Shown here piece by piece: positions 24,005 through 36,137 of a stretch of DNA of 64,000 nt. Position 1 is the stretch's first letter. Every line of letters begins with the position of its first letter. Below the pieces are notes generated by a model. The model saw only the letters and a list, made by a program, of their open reading frames with translations, was not told where the DNA came from and did not search any database. Source of the DNA: Streptomyces sp. R41 (GTDB lineage Bacteria > Actinomycetota > Actinomycetes > Streptomycetales > Streptomycetaceae); NCBI RefSeq assembly GCF_041053055.1, contig NZ_CP163443.1:8167001-8231000 (forward strand), given 5' to 3'. The position numbers and the translations under genes are program-made.

Positions 24005-26035
24005 ATGCCCATGCCTTCTTCCCGACGCGCGCACCGTCGCCGCTCGCTCATGAGCCGGGTCGGTCTCGCCTTCGCGGCCGCTCTCGCCCTCGTCGTCGCC
24101 CTGCCGAGCAGTGCCCTCGCCGCACCCGGCGACCTGGACACCTCCTTCGGCAGCGGCGGCAAGGTCACCATCGACGGCGGTTCCCCCGCGGACGGTCAGG
24201 ACGTCGTCGCCCAGCCCGACGGCAAGATCGTCACGGTCGGCGCCCGACAGAATCCCGAGACCTTCTACAGCGACTTCTCCGTGATGCGGCACAACGCCGA
24301 CGGCAGCATCGACGCCTCTTTCGGCGGTGGTGACGGGGAAGTGCTGACCAACTTCGAGGACGGCGAGGACCGGGCGCAGGGCGTGACGCTCCAGCCCGAC
24401 GGGAAGATCGTCGTCGTCGGCACCACCGAGAGGTTCGGCGAGGAGAACGGCGGCTGCTGCTGGTTGACGGTGGCCCGCTACAACCCCGACGGCAGCGTCG
24501 ACACCACTTTCGGGGACGGCGGCCACGTCATCCCCGAGCTGGCGGGTGGCGCCGAGGACGGCTGGGCGGTCGCGGTGCTGCCCGGCCCGGAGGGGAAGAT
24601 CCTCGCCGCGGGCACGGCGGGCGGCGACTTCGCGGCGGTCCGCTACGACACCCACGGCGTCCTGGACCCCACCTTCGACGGTGACGGCAAGGTCCTCACC
24701 CCGTTCCCGGAGGCAGGCAACGGCGGCGCGACCGCATACGACATGGCCCTGCAGCCCAACGGGAAGTTCGTCCTCGCCGGATACTCGGGCGAGACCTCCT
24801 TCGACTTCGCGCTCGCCCGCTACAACGCCGACGGCAGCCTCGACACCTCCTTCGGCGGCGGCGACGGACGCGTCACCACGGATCTCGGCGGCTACAACTG
24901 GGGTCGGACCGTGGTCGTGCAGTCGACCGGCAAGGTCGTCGTGTCCGGATCGAGCGGCGGCAACTTCACGCTCGTGCGCTACAACGTCGACGGCAGCCTC
25001 GACGGAGGCTTCGGCACCGGTGGCGTCGTGACCACCGCCTTCGGCACCGGCTCCGCGGTGCGGGACCTGCTGCTCCAGCCCGGCGACCGGATCGTCGCCG
25101 CCGGAACCGCCGGCAACGACTTCGCGCTGGCCTCCTACAACGCCGACGGCACTCTCGACACCGGCTTCGGCAGCAACGGGAAGACGACCACCGACTTCGG
25201 CACCGGCGACTTCGTGAACCGCCTCGCCCTCCAGTCCGACGGCAAGATCCTCGCCTTCGGCAACAGCGGTGACCACCGCGCCCTGGCCCGCTACCTGGGG
25301 GGCACCGGCACCCCGCCGCCCCCGCCGCCCTCCGGCGTGGACCTGTCGGTCACCAAGGCCGGTCCCACCACGGTCAGTATCGGTGACCGCGCCACCTACA
25401 CCATGACCGTCAACAACAGCACCACCGCCACCGCCAACGGCGTCTTCCTCTCCGACACACTCGCCGGACCCGCCGCCTCGGTCGTCTCCGCCACCCCGAG
25501 CCAGGGCACCTGCACCACCACCGCCACCAGCGCGGACTGCTCCCTGGGCACCCTCGCCCCCGGCGCCCACCCCACGGTGACAATCGTGGTCGAGCCCCGC
25601 GCCACCGGCACCCTCACCGACACCGCCACGCTCAGCGCCACCCAGACCGACCCGAACCCCGCCAACAACACCGCCACACGGACCACCACCGTCAACAACT
25701 CCCGCGGCTGCACCATCATCGGCACCAGCGGCAACGACACCCTCAACGGCACCTTCGGCAACGACGTGATCTGCGCCCTCGGCGGAGACGACAACGTCAA
25801 CGCGAGCTACGGCAACGACACCGTGTACGGCGGATACGGCAACGACCGCCTCGACGGCGGCTACGGCAACGACACCCTGAACGGCGGCCCCGGCAACGAC
25901 AACCTGATCGGCAACTACGGCACCGACAACCTCAACACCGTCGACAACATCTCCGGCAACGACACCGCCAACGGCGGCCCCAACACGGACACCTGCACCA
26001 CGGACACCGGCGACACCCGCATCAGCTGCCCCTAG
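24005..26035 (+). CDS. secreted delta-60 repeat / DUF11 / RTX-like surface protein
   Basis: 676 residues. Signal peptide 1-~40 (RRRSLMSRVGLAFAAALALV, cleavage near ALA). Residues ~41-435 hold about seven delta-60 repeats, each with LDTSFG-like and QPDGKIVxxG-like segments, a predicted beta-propeller. A Pro-rich linker leads to a DUF11 domain (~443-563: VDLSVTKAGPTTVSIGDRAT ... DPNPANNTAT), common in adhesins. The end (~568-676) is Asn/Gly/Asp-rich with GNDTLNG and GGYGND repeats resembling RTX calcium-binding rolls, finishing TRISCP. Cell-surface binding or structural role likely; no enzymatic motif. A very strong hairpin follows. The ATG at 24005 is preferred over an upstream GTG that would extend the signal. 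Confidence 0.85.
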   Translation: MPMPSSRRAHRRRSLMSRVGLAFAAALALVVALPSSALAAPGDLDTSFGSGGKVTIDGGSPADGQDVVAQPDGKIVTVGARQNPETFYSDFSVMRHNADGSIDASFGGGDGEVLTNFEDGEDRAQGVTLQPDGKIVVVGTTERFGEENGGCCWLTVARYNPDGSVDTTFGDGGHVIPELAGGAEDGWAVAVLPGPEGKILAAGTAGGDFAAVRYDTHGVLDPTFDGDGKVLTPFPEAGNGGATAYDMALQPNGKFVLAGYSGETSFDFALARYNADGSLDTSFGGGDGRVTTDLGGYNWGRTVVVQSTGKVVVSGSSGGNFTLVRYNVDGSLDGGFGTGGVVTTAFGTGSAVRDLLLQPGDRIVAAGTAGNDFALASYNADGTLDTGFGSNGKTTTDFGTGDFVNRLALQSDGKILAFGNSGDHRALARYLGGTGTPPPPPPSGVDLSVTKAGPTTVSIGDRATYTMTVNNSTTATANGVFLSDTLAGPAASVVSATPSQGTCTTTATSADCSLGTLAPGAHPTVTIVVEPRATGTLTDTATLSATQTDPNPANNTATRTTTVNNSRGCTIIGTSGNDTLNGTFGNDVICALGGDDNVNASYGNDTVYGGYGNDRLDGGYGNDTLNGGPGNDNLIGNYGTDNLNTVDNISGNDTANGGPNTDTCTTDTGDTRISCP

Positions 26036-26048
26036 GGCACATCGGCAG

Positions 26049-26083
26049 GTGGGGCCCGGACCGGTGACCGGTCCGGGCCCCAC
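26049..26083. terminator. strong bidirectional hairpin terminator
   Basis: Perfect 17-bp arms from GTGGGGCCCGGACCGGT to its complement around a single central base (about 16 pairs with a TGA loop). It sits between the stop of the delta-60 gene and the converging end of the ABC-2 operon, so it can terminate both. Confidence 0.8.
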
Positions 26084-26111
26084 TGTCGTCGAGCGGGCCT
26101 CGCGGCGGCAG

Positions 26112-26912
26112 TCATCCGCCCACCCCCGTGTAGTGCCGAAGGCTCCACCGCCACAGCAGCCGGGCGGCCAGGTAGCCGGCCGCACCCAGCAGCGGGGAGG
26201 CCGCGGCCAGCCAGTACGGCACACCCGCGTCGCCCCCGTGGCCGGTCAGCACGGCGGCCGGGAAGTACGCGACGAACGCCAACGGCAGCCCGTAGGTGAG
26301 GAAGCCGCCGACCGCTCGTGGCAGCACGTTGAGGGGGTAACTGCCGAACGTGCCGAGCAGTTCTTCCAGCCAGCGGCCCCAGTAGTCGGCGGCCGGGAAG
26401 CGGAGCGAGGCGCAGGCCACGACCGTGAACAGGGCGGCTTCCAGGAGCATGCCGCCGAGGACGGCGACGATCAGATACGTGGTCCGCCCCGCCGTCCAGT
26501 CCAGGTCGCTGCGGCTCAGCGCGCCCGCCATCAGGCCCGCCGCCACCGTCAGGTCGCCGATCGCGTTGGTGGGGAAGAACTCGAGCTGGACCTGGCGGTG
26601 GACCGGCATGGGCCGGAGCAGATAGACGTCGATCTTTCCTTCCTGGATGTGCCGGCCGAGTCCGTGCATCCGGCCCAGGATCAGGACGAACAGGCCGTGC
26701 GCCAGCATCCGCGTCGCCGGGATCAGCAGGACGTCCGAACTGTCCCAGCCGCCCATCCCGGTGAACCGGGTGAGCAGCACCGTCGCGAACACGATCACCG
26801 ACACCTGCCAGACCGCGCCGATCGCGATCATCATCAGGAACTCGGAGCGGTACTCCAGCTGCGCACGGAAGTTGAGCCGCGTGATGCGCCACGCGATCCG
26901 AACGGCTTTCAT
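26112..26912 (-). CDS. ABC-2 type transporter permease (DUF990-like), second subunit
   Basis: 266 residues, six predicted TM helices. LNFRAQLEYRSEFLMMIAIG near the N-terminus, then HGLGRHIQEGKIDVYLLRPM, is the family hallmark (amphipathic helix then G-x-I/L-D-x-x-L-x-R-P). AAGGAGG lies 9 nt before the chosen ATG; another ATG two codons upstream touches the stop of the preceding permease. It is the last gene of a long minus-strand run and pairs with the next permease and an ATPase to make an ABC-2 exporter. Substrate unknown. Confidence 0.88.
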   Translation of the reverse strand: MKAVRIAWRITRLNFRAQLEYRSEFLMMIAIGAVWQVSVIVFATVLLTRFTGMGGWDSSDVLLIPATRMLAHGLFVLILGRMHGLGRHIQEGKIDVYLLRPMPVHRQVQLEFFPTNAIGDLTVAAGLMAGALSRSDLDWTAGRTTYLIVAVLGGMLLEAALFTVVACASLRFPAADYWGRWLEELLGTFGSYPLNVLPRAVGGFLTYGLPLAFVAYFPAAVLTGHGGDAGVPYWLAAASPLLGAAGYLAARLLWRWSLRHYTGVGG

Positions 26913-26917
26913 GGGCA

Positions 26918-27727
26918 TCAGCCTCCTTGCGAGATCACACGCCGGGCGGCACGTCGCCACAGCAGCCGGGTGAACAGGGCGAGGGCCACCACCCAGGCGG
27001 CCTGTACGGCGAGTTCGGGGGCCGCGTCGGACACCGGAATCCGGCCCACGTACAGCGACAACGGCACACTGAGCGTCGCCTGGAACGGCAGGAAGCGGCT
27101 GAGCGTGATGAACCAGTCGGGGAAGAACCACAGCGGCGCGTACACCCCGGACAGCAGGTTCTGCGCGAAGATCAGGATCATGATCGCGGCGCCGTTGCGG
27201 AGCGTCCAGAAGCACAACTGGTCGATGACGAGCATGACGTAGTACAGGACCCATTGCCCGAGCAGCACGCTGAGCACGAACACTCCTGCCACGGCCCCCG
27301 ACTTGGGGGGATCAACGACCCCGGCGGCCAGACAGATCAGGTATCCGGCCAACGCCCAGATCAGTCCGTAGAGTTGCTCGCCGAGCGCGCGCAGGGCGTA
27401 GTAGCGCTGCGGGGGCAGCGGGCGCAGATACCAGTACACGATGGTGCCGAAGTGCATGTGCTGCTGCACGGTGTCGCGGCCCGAGTACTGGTCCAACTCC
27501 CTGATCCGGGTGGCCAGTACCGCGAGCACGGCGTACGTGACGGCCTGGTCCCGGGTGAGTCCGGCGGTGGTGCCGGTCGCCGCGTACAGGCCGCGCCACA
27601 GCGAGGCGACCAGTACCACCTGCACGGTGAGCCGGAGCAGCGCGGCGGTCATCCGCGGCGGGGTGTGCAGCTCGCCGAGCGGGGTGACCCGGGCTGCCCG
27701 CCAGCCGCGCGGGGCAGTGACGCTCAT
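26918..27727 (-). CDS. ABC-2 type transporter permease (DUF990-like), first subunit
   Basis: 269 residues, about six TM helices, with RIRELDQYSGRDTVQQHMHFGTIVYWYLRPL, the same permease signature as its neighbour (G-x-[LIVW]-x-x-x-LRPL). It is coupled to the ATPase by ATGA and to the other permease by a 5-bp gap or 1-bp overlap. Heterodimeric permeases of this type export lipids, antibiotics or polysaccharide precursors in actinomycetes. Confidence 0.88.
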   Translation of the reverse strand: MSVTAPRGWRAARVTPLGELHTPPRMTAALLRLTVQVVLVASLWRGLYAATGTTAGLTRDQAVTYAVLAVLATRIRELDQYSGRDTVQQHMHFGTIVYWYLRPLPPQRYYALRALGEQLYGLIWALAGYLICLAAGVVDPPKSGAVAGVFVLSVLLGQWVLYYVMLVIDQLCFWTLRNGAAIMILIFAQNLLSGVYAPLWFFPDWFITLSRFLPFQATLSVPLSLYVGRIPVSDAAPELAVQAAWVVALALFTRLLWRRAARRVISQGG

Positions 27728-28778
27728 GCCTCCCCCGCCTGGACGTACGCCGCCCGCATCACGTCCTCCAAGTCGGCCTCGTCCAGGGCGACATCGGACA
27801 CCTCGTACCGCTCGATGACCTGCTTCAGCGCCTGGTGGACGGTCGGGGCCTCCTCCCCGTCCGGCCCGAACACCACCTGCGGGCCCTCGCGCCGCAGCAG
27901 CGCGATTCCCGGCAGCGGCTCGACGGGGGCGTGCGGGTCCGCGAGCGTGGCCCGCACCTGCCAGGTCGAGCCGAACTTGCGGCGGATCTCGTCGAGCGTG
28001 CCGTCGAGGACGAGCCGCCCGTGGTTGATCAGGACGACGCGCTCGGCGAGCCGTCCGACCTCCGTCATGTCGTGCGTGGTCAGCAGCACCGTCCGGCCGC
28101 GCTCCTCCACCTGGTGCTTGAGGAAGCCGCGCACCTGCTCCTTGACCACCACGTCCATGCCGATGGTGGGCTCGTCGAGGAACACCACCGGCGGATCGTG
28201 CAGGAGGGCCGCGGCCAGGTCGCAGCGCACCCGCTGACCGAGGGAGAGGTGGCGTACGCGGGTGTCCCAGAAGGAGGAGAGGTCGAGCAGCTCGTCGAAC
28301 TCGCCGAGCCGGACGCGGTGTTCACCCGCCGGCACCTCGTAGATGTCGCGCAGGATCGAGAAGGACTCGCGCACCGGCAGGTCCCACCACAGCTGGGTGC
28401 GCTGCCCGAACACGGCGCCGATGTTGCGCGCGTTGCGCTCGCGTTCCACGTACGGGACCACACCGGCGACGCGCGCCTCGCCGGCGGTCGGGGTGAGGAT
28501 GCCGGTGAGCATCTTGATGGTGGTGGACTTGCCCGCGCCGTTCGGCCCGAGCAGGGCGAGCAGTTCTCCGGGGGCCACGTCGAAGGTGATGTCGGAGACG
28601 GCTTCCTTCGCCACTCGTTCCGGGCTGACGAGAGACTTGAGGGCGCCTGTGAATCCCGGGCGGCGGACGGTGGTGTGAAAGGTGCGGGAGAGGCCGCGGA
28701 CCTGGATGCTGCCGTTCACGCCGGGGGAGCTGTTGACCCCGTTGACCCCGGCAGGGCTGTTGACTCGGTTCACGCCCT

Positions 28779-28782
<4 letters not shown>
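27724..28782 (-). CDS. ABC transporter ATP-binding protein with extended N-terminus
   Basis: 352 residues. Walker A LGPNGAGKSTTIKML, Q-loop FGQRTQLWWDLPV, signature LSLGQRVRCDLAAAL, Walker B VVFLDEPTIGMD, H-loop TTHDM. The signature has LSLGQR rather than LSGGQ, as in the DUF990-associated ATPases. The C-terminal ~80 residues form a regulatory domain. The first ~25 residues are a 9-residue repeat (GVNRVNSPA, GVNGVNSSP) encoded by 27-bp tandem DNA repeats. The start overlaps the stop of the MFS gene (ATGA), tying this exporter to the galactosidase operon. Confidence 0.92.
28714..28776 (-). repeat. 27-bp tandem repeat inside ABC ATPase 5' end
   Basis: Two full 27-bp units (28714-28740, 28741-28767) plus a 9-bp partial unit. 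The unit length keeps the frame, giving GVNxVNSxx peptides ahead of the nucleotide-binding domain. Copy number is likely variable by slippage and would only alter the N-terminal tail. Confidence 0.7.
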
Positions 28783-32820
<4,038 letters not shown>

Positions 32821-33696
32821 TCAGCCCTTGATGCCGGTCTGTGCGACCCCCTGCACCAGCCAGCGCTGGAGGAAGAGGAACACGAACACCAGGGGCAGGA
32901 TGGAAATGGCCGTGGCCATGAAGATCAGGTGGTAGTTGACGGTCTGGTTGGTCATGTACGAGGAGAGCGCGACCTGGACCGTCCACGCGCTCGGGTCCTG
33001 GCCGATGACCAGCGGCCACAGGAAGGCGTTCCAGCCGCTGATGAAGGTGATCGTCGCGATCGCGGCGAAGAAGTTCAGCGAGTTCGGTACGACGACCCGC
33101 CAGTACGCGCCCCAGTAGCCGAGCCCGTCCACACGCGCCGCCTCCTCCAGTTCCTTGGGGAACCCCAGGAAGTACTGCCGGAAGAGGAAGCAGGTGAAAC
33201 CACTGAAGAGGCCCGGAATGATGAGGCCGCGATAGGTGTCCACCCAGCCGAGTGACGAGACCAGCACGAAGCTGGGCACGAAGGTGACGGCCGTGGGAAC
33301 CATCAGGGTGGCCAGGACGGCGTAGAAGACCTTGTTGGCGTGCTTGTAGGGGATTCTGGCCAGGCCGTAGCCGGCGAGGGAGCAGATCAGGAGGGTGCCG
33401 ACGGTCATCAGGACCGCGACGACCATGGAGTTCACCATCGCGCGGCCGAAGTCGACCGTGACGTCGTCGAACGGCTCGGTGATGTTGCCCCACTGGATGT
33501 CCGTGGGGAACCACTTCCAGCTCTCGCCGGTGATCTCCGGGTCCGTCATCAGGGCGTTGCGGACGATCAGATAGAAGGGGAGGAGGAAGAGCAGGGCGGC
33601 GATGCCGATGGCGACGTACAGGCCCGTGTTGCCGATGACGCTGCCGCCGCGCCGGACCTTGCGCGGCTTGCTGATGTCGGGTGCGGTGGTGGTCAC
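32821..33696 (-). CDS. carbohydrate ABC transporter permease (CUT1, MalG-type)
   Basis: 291 residues, six TM helices. The cytoplasmic EAA loop is EEAARVDGLGYWGAYWRVVVPN, the C-terminal end VQGVAQTGIKG is the typical G-x-x-x-x-G-[AS]-[VI]-K-G. It overlaps the preceding permease by ATGA and is followed 12 bp later by the GH2 gene. With its partner and the lipoprotein it forms a galacto-oligosaccharide importer; no ATPase is encoded, so the shared MsiK-type ATPase of Streptomyces is presumably used. Confidence 0.93.
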   Translation of the reverse strand: MTTTAPDISKPRKVRRGGSVIGNTGLYVAIGIAALLFLLPFYLIVRNALMTDPEITGESWKWFPTDIQWGNITEPFDDVTVDFGRAMVNSMVVAVLMTVGTLLICSLAGYGLARIPYKHANKVFYAVLATLMVPTAVTFVPSFVLVSSLGWVDTYRGLIIPGLFSGFTCFLFRQYFLGFPKELEEAARVDGLGYWGAYWRVVVPNSLNFFAAIATITFISGWNAFLWPLVIGQDPSAWTVQVALSSYMTNQTVNYHLIFMATAISILPLVFVFLFLQRWLVQGVAQTGIKG

Positions 33697-34658
33697 TTGG
33701 ACTCCTCACCCCTTCCGAAGCCCATGATCTTGCCCTGGAACAGGGTCACGACGCAGATCAGCAGGGTCAGGACGACCGCCCCCGCGCTGCCGGCGCCGTA
33801 GTCCTGGTTGGTGCCGAGGGCCGTGTTGTAGAGCTCGACGAGGGGCGGCTTGCCCCACGTGGCCTTGCCCAGCAGGTTGTAGAACTCGTCGAAGGCCTGA
33901 TAGGCGGCGATCAGCAGCAGCAGGATCACCGCGGTCGACGTGGCCCGCAGCTGCGGCAGCGTGATGTACCGGAAGGTCTGCCAGCCCGGCTTGGCGCCGT
34001 CGATGGCGGCGGCCTCGTACAGCTCGCCCGGGATGTTCTGCAGCGCCGCGAGGAACAGGATCATGTAGAAGCCGGACTGCAGCCACAGGCGCACGGTCAC
34101 GATGACCAGCCAGTACCAGGGCGGATCGGGATTGGCCAGCCAGGCGATGTTGTCGATGCCGAACCAGCCGATGACGGTGTTGGCGAGGCCGAAGCGGACA
34201 CCGTTGAAGATGGACATCTTCCAGATCAGCGCCGCCGCGACGTAACTGCACGCGGTCGGCAGGAAGAAGACCGAACGGAAGAACGCCTTCATGAAGCGCA
34301 TCCGGTGCACCAGCAGCGCCAGGCCCAACGAGACCGCCCAGGTGGTGGGCACGATGAACGCGGCGAACACGGTGAACGTGCCCAGCGATTTGACGAAGTT
34401 ACTGTTCGTCAGGATCTGGTGGTAGTTGTCGAACCCGATGAACTTGCTGGGGGTGACCGTGTAGCGCGCCTCGAAGAAACTGAGCCAGATGCTCCACCCG
34501 ATGGGGATGAAGATGAAGATCACCAGGCCGATGACGAACGGTCCGGTGAAGAGCCAGAAGTTGAGTGTGGGGTTGCCCCGCAGCCCCCGCCGGGGCCGGG
34601 CCTTGGAGGCCTTGGCCGGGGCGGGGCGCGCGACGTCGCGTGCTGTGGTCGTCGACAT
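33693..34658 (-). CDS. carbohydrate ABC transporter permease (CUT1, MalF-type)
   Basis: 321 residues. A basic cytoplasmic N-terminus is followed by six TM helices; the EAA loop is YEAAAIDGAKPGWQTFRYITLPQL. Between TM1 and TM2 it has the periplasmic stretch SKFIGFDNYHQIL seen in MalF/UgpA-type proteins. It begins 20 bp after the solute-binding protein gene. The import role is as given for its partner permease. Confidence 0.93.
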   Translation of the reverse strand: MSTTTARDVARPAPAKASKARPRRGLRGNPTLNFWLFTGPFVIGLVIFIFIPIGWSIWLSFFEARYTVTPSKFIGFDNYHQILTNSNFVKSLGTFTVFAAFIVPTTWAVSLGLALLVHRMRFMKAFFRSVFFLPTACSYVAAALIWKMSIFNGVRFGLANTVIGWFGIDNIAWLANPDPPWYWLVIVTVRLWLQSGFYMILFLAALQNIPGELYEAAAIDGAKPGWQTFRYITLPQLRATSTAVILLLLIAAYQAFDEFYNLLGKATWGKPPLVELYNTALGTNQDYGAGSAGAVVLTLLICVVTLFQGKIMGFGRGEESK

Positions 34659-34678
34659 GTCGTGGTCCGTCCGCCGGC

Positions 34679-35941
34679 CTATCCGAAGAGCTTCTTGAGC
34701 TCGACGTCGACCTTCTTGTCACAGGCGTCGAGTGCGGCCTCGGGGTTCTGGTTCTTGCGGACGGCGTTGGCCATCACGTCGTTGAACGCCACGATCATGG
34801 CCTGGGTCCAGCCGATGTTGTCGAAGTGCCCGAAGTCGTTGAAGAGCTTGACGCCCTCGGCGGGCAGGCCCGACTTGAGCTTGGTGGCCTCCGCGGCGAT
34901 CGAGGCGCGCGGCGGGATGTGGAAGCCGTACGAGAGCGCCCAGTCCTCCTGGTACTTCTTCTGCTCGATCCACAGCCACTTCACGTACTCCTTGGCCGCC
35001 TCGACGTTCTTGCCCTTGGCGTTGACGAACATCGACCAGCCGCCGTTGTAGACCGACTGCTTGCCGGAGTCGCCGACCTTCGGGAACGGGAAGACGCCGA
35101 GGTCGTCACCGAGCGCCTTCTGCATCACGGGCATCGCCCACATACCGCACCACTGGATGGCACACAGGCCCTGGTCGATGGCGGACGGGTCCCAGTAGTC
35201 GGCCGGGGCGTCGAGCAGCAGGTGGCCGCTGGTGAACAGCCCGTGGAGCTTGGTGAGCCCCTCGGCGACCGCGTCCGTGTGGTAGGCGATCTCGTTCTTC
35301 TCGTTGAGGGTGTCGGCGCCGGCCGACCAGATCAGGTTGCTCTGGATCGACGTGAGGTCGTTGCCCATGAACAGGCCCTTGACCTTGCTGGTGGTCAACT
35401 TGGCGGCGGCCTCTATGAGTTCGTCCAGCGTGGTCGGAACGTCGACCTTGGCCTTCTCCAGCATCGACTTCCGGTAGAAGAAGAACTGCGGGTCGTCGAT
35501 CATCCGCACGCCGTAGATCTTGCCGTCGACCGTGTGCGACTTGATGTCGGCCGGATTGAAGTCGTCCTTGACCGGGTCGATGAGGTCGCTCAGATCGGCC
35601 ACCTGACCGCTCTTGATGAGCTGGATCTGCGGGTGGAACTCGAAGACGTCGGGCGCGTTCTTGGTCAGCAGGGCCGCGAACAGCTTCGTCTCGAAGGTGT
35701 TGCCGGTGATCCACTGGGTGCTCACGTTGGCCTTGTCGTACGCCGCCGCGTACTTCTTGATGGCCTGCTCGGTGCCCGCCTCGCCGTACGCGTGGAAGTA
35801 CTGCGTGAGGCTCTTGCCCGAACCACTGCCGCCCCCGCGGCCGTTGTTGCTGCCGCACGCGGCCAGCGCACCGGCGGCGGACAGGCCCGCGGCTGCCCGG
35901 AGTACTGATCGGCGGTCCCAGTTGCTGCTCATTGCCGACAT
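34679..35941 (-). CDS. sugar ABC transporter substrate-binding lipoprotein (CUT1)
   Basis: 420 residues. Tat-like lipoprotein signal: WDRRSVLRAAAG ... LAACGSNNG, lipid-anchored at the Cys of the LAAC box (~residue 29). The mature part is a cluster B/D-type sugar-binding fold (SBP_bac_1) with FEFHPQIQLIKSGQVADLSDLIDPV, IYGVRMIDDPQFFFYRKSML and a C-terminal WLWIEQKKYQEDWALSYGFHIPPR. AAGGA lies 7-8 nt before the ATG at 35941. A good promoter (35997-36025) precedes it, making it the first gene of the run. Ligand not determined by sequence; galactosyl oligosaccharides are inferred from the GH2 and GH30 genes. Confidence 0.93.
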   Translation of the reverse strand: MSAMSSNWDRRSVLRAAAGLSAAGALAACGSNNGRGGGSGSGKSLTQYFHAYGEAGTEQAIKKYAAAYDKANVSTQWITGNTFETKLFAALLTKNAPDVFEFHPQIQLIKSGQVADLSDLIDPVKDDFNPADIKSHTVDGKIYGVRMIDDPQFFFYRKSMLEKAKVDVPTTLDELIEAAAKLTTSKVKGLFMGNDLTSIQSNLIWSAGADTLNEKNEIAYHTDAVAEGLTKLHGLFTSGHLLLDAPADYWDPSAIDQGLCAIQWCGMWAMPVMQKALGDDLGVFPFPKVGDSGKQSVYNGGWSMFVNAKGKNVEAAKEYVKWLWIEQKKYQEDWALSYGFHIPPRASIAAEATKLKSGLPAEGVKLFNDFGHFDNIGWTQAMIVAFNDVMANAVRKNQNPEAALDACDKKVDVELKKLFG

Positions 35942-35996
35942 GGTGACGTCCTTGTCTCGAGTACGGCTGCGGCTCGAATTCGCTGTGCGGTGCGGG

Positions 35997-36025
35997 ACGT
36001 TAACCTTCTGCTAAGGCTTCGGCAA
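35997..36025 (-). promoter_or_regulatory. promoter of the sugar ABC/GH2 operon
   Basis: Read on the minus strand: -35 TTGCCG (36020-36025), 17-bp spacer, -10 TAACGT (35997-36002), matching Streptomyces HrdB-type TTGACN / TANNNT. The -35 lies inside AACCCCTTGCCGAA, a sequence found almost identically at the ROK gene promoter. The first start codon is 56 bp downstream. Confidence 0.6.
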
Positions 36026-36137
36026 GGGGTTGGACGAAGTCTGTTCGAAGCGTTGCGTGGCGTTCGGGATGCCGGACGTGACGGGGTTGCGGGCCGCCGC
36101 ACCGGCGACCCGCGACCCCTCAACTGCCCTTAGTGCA

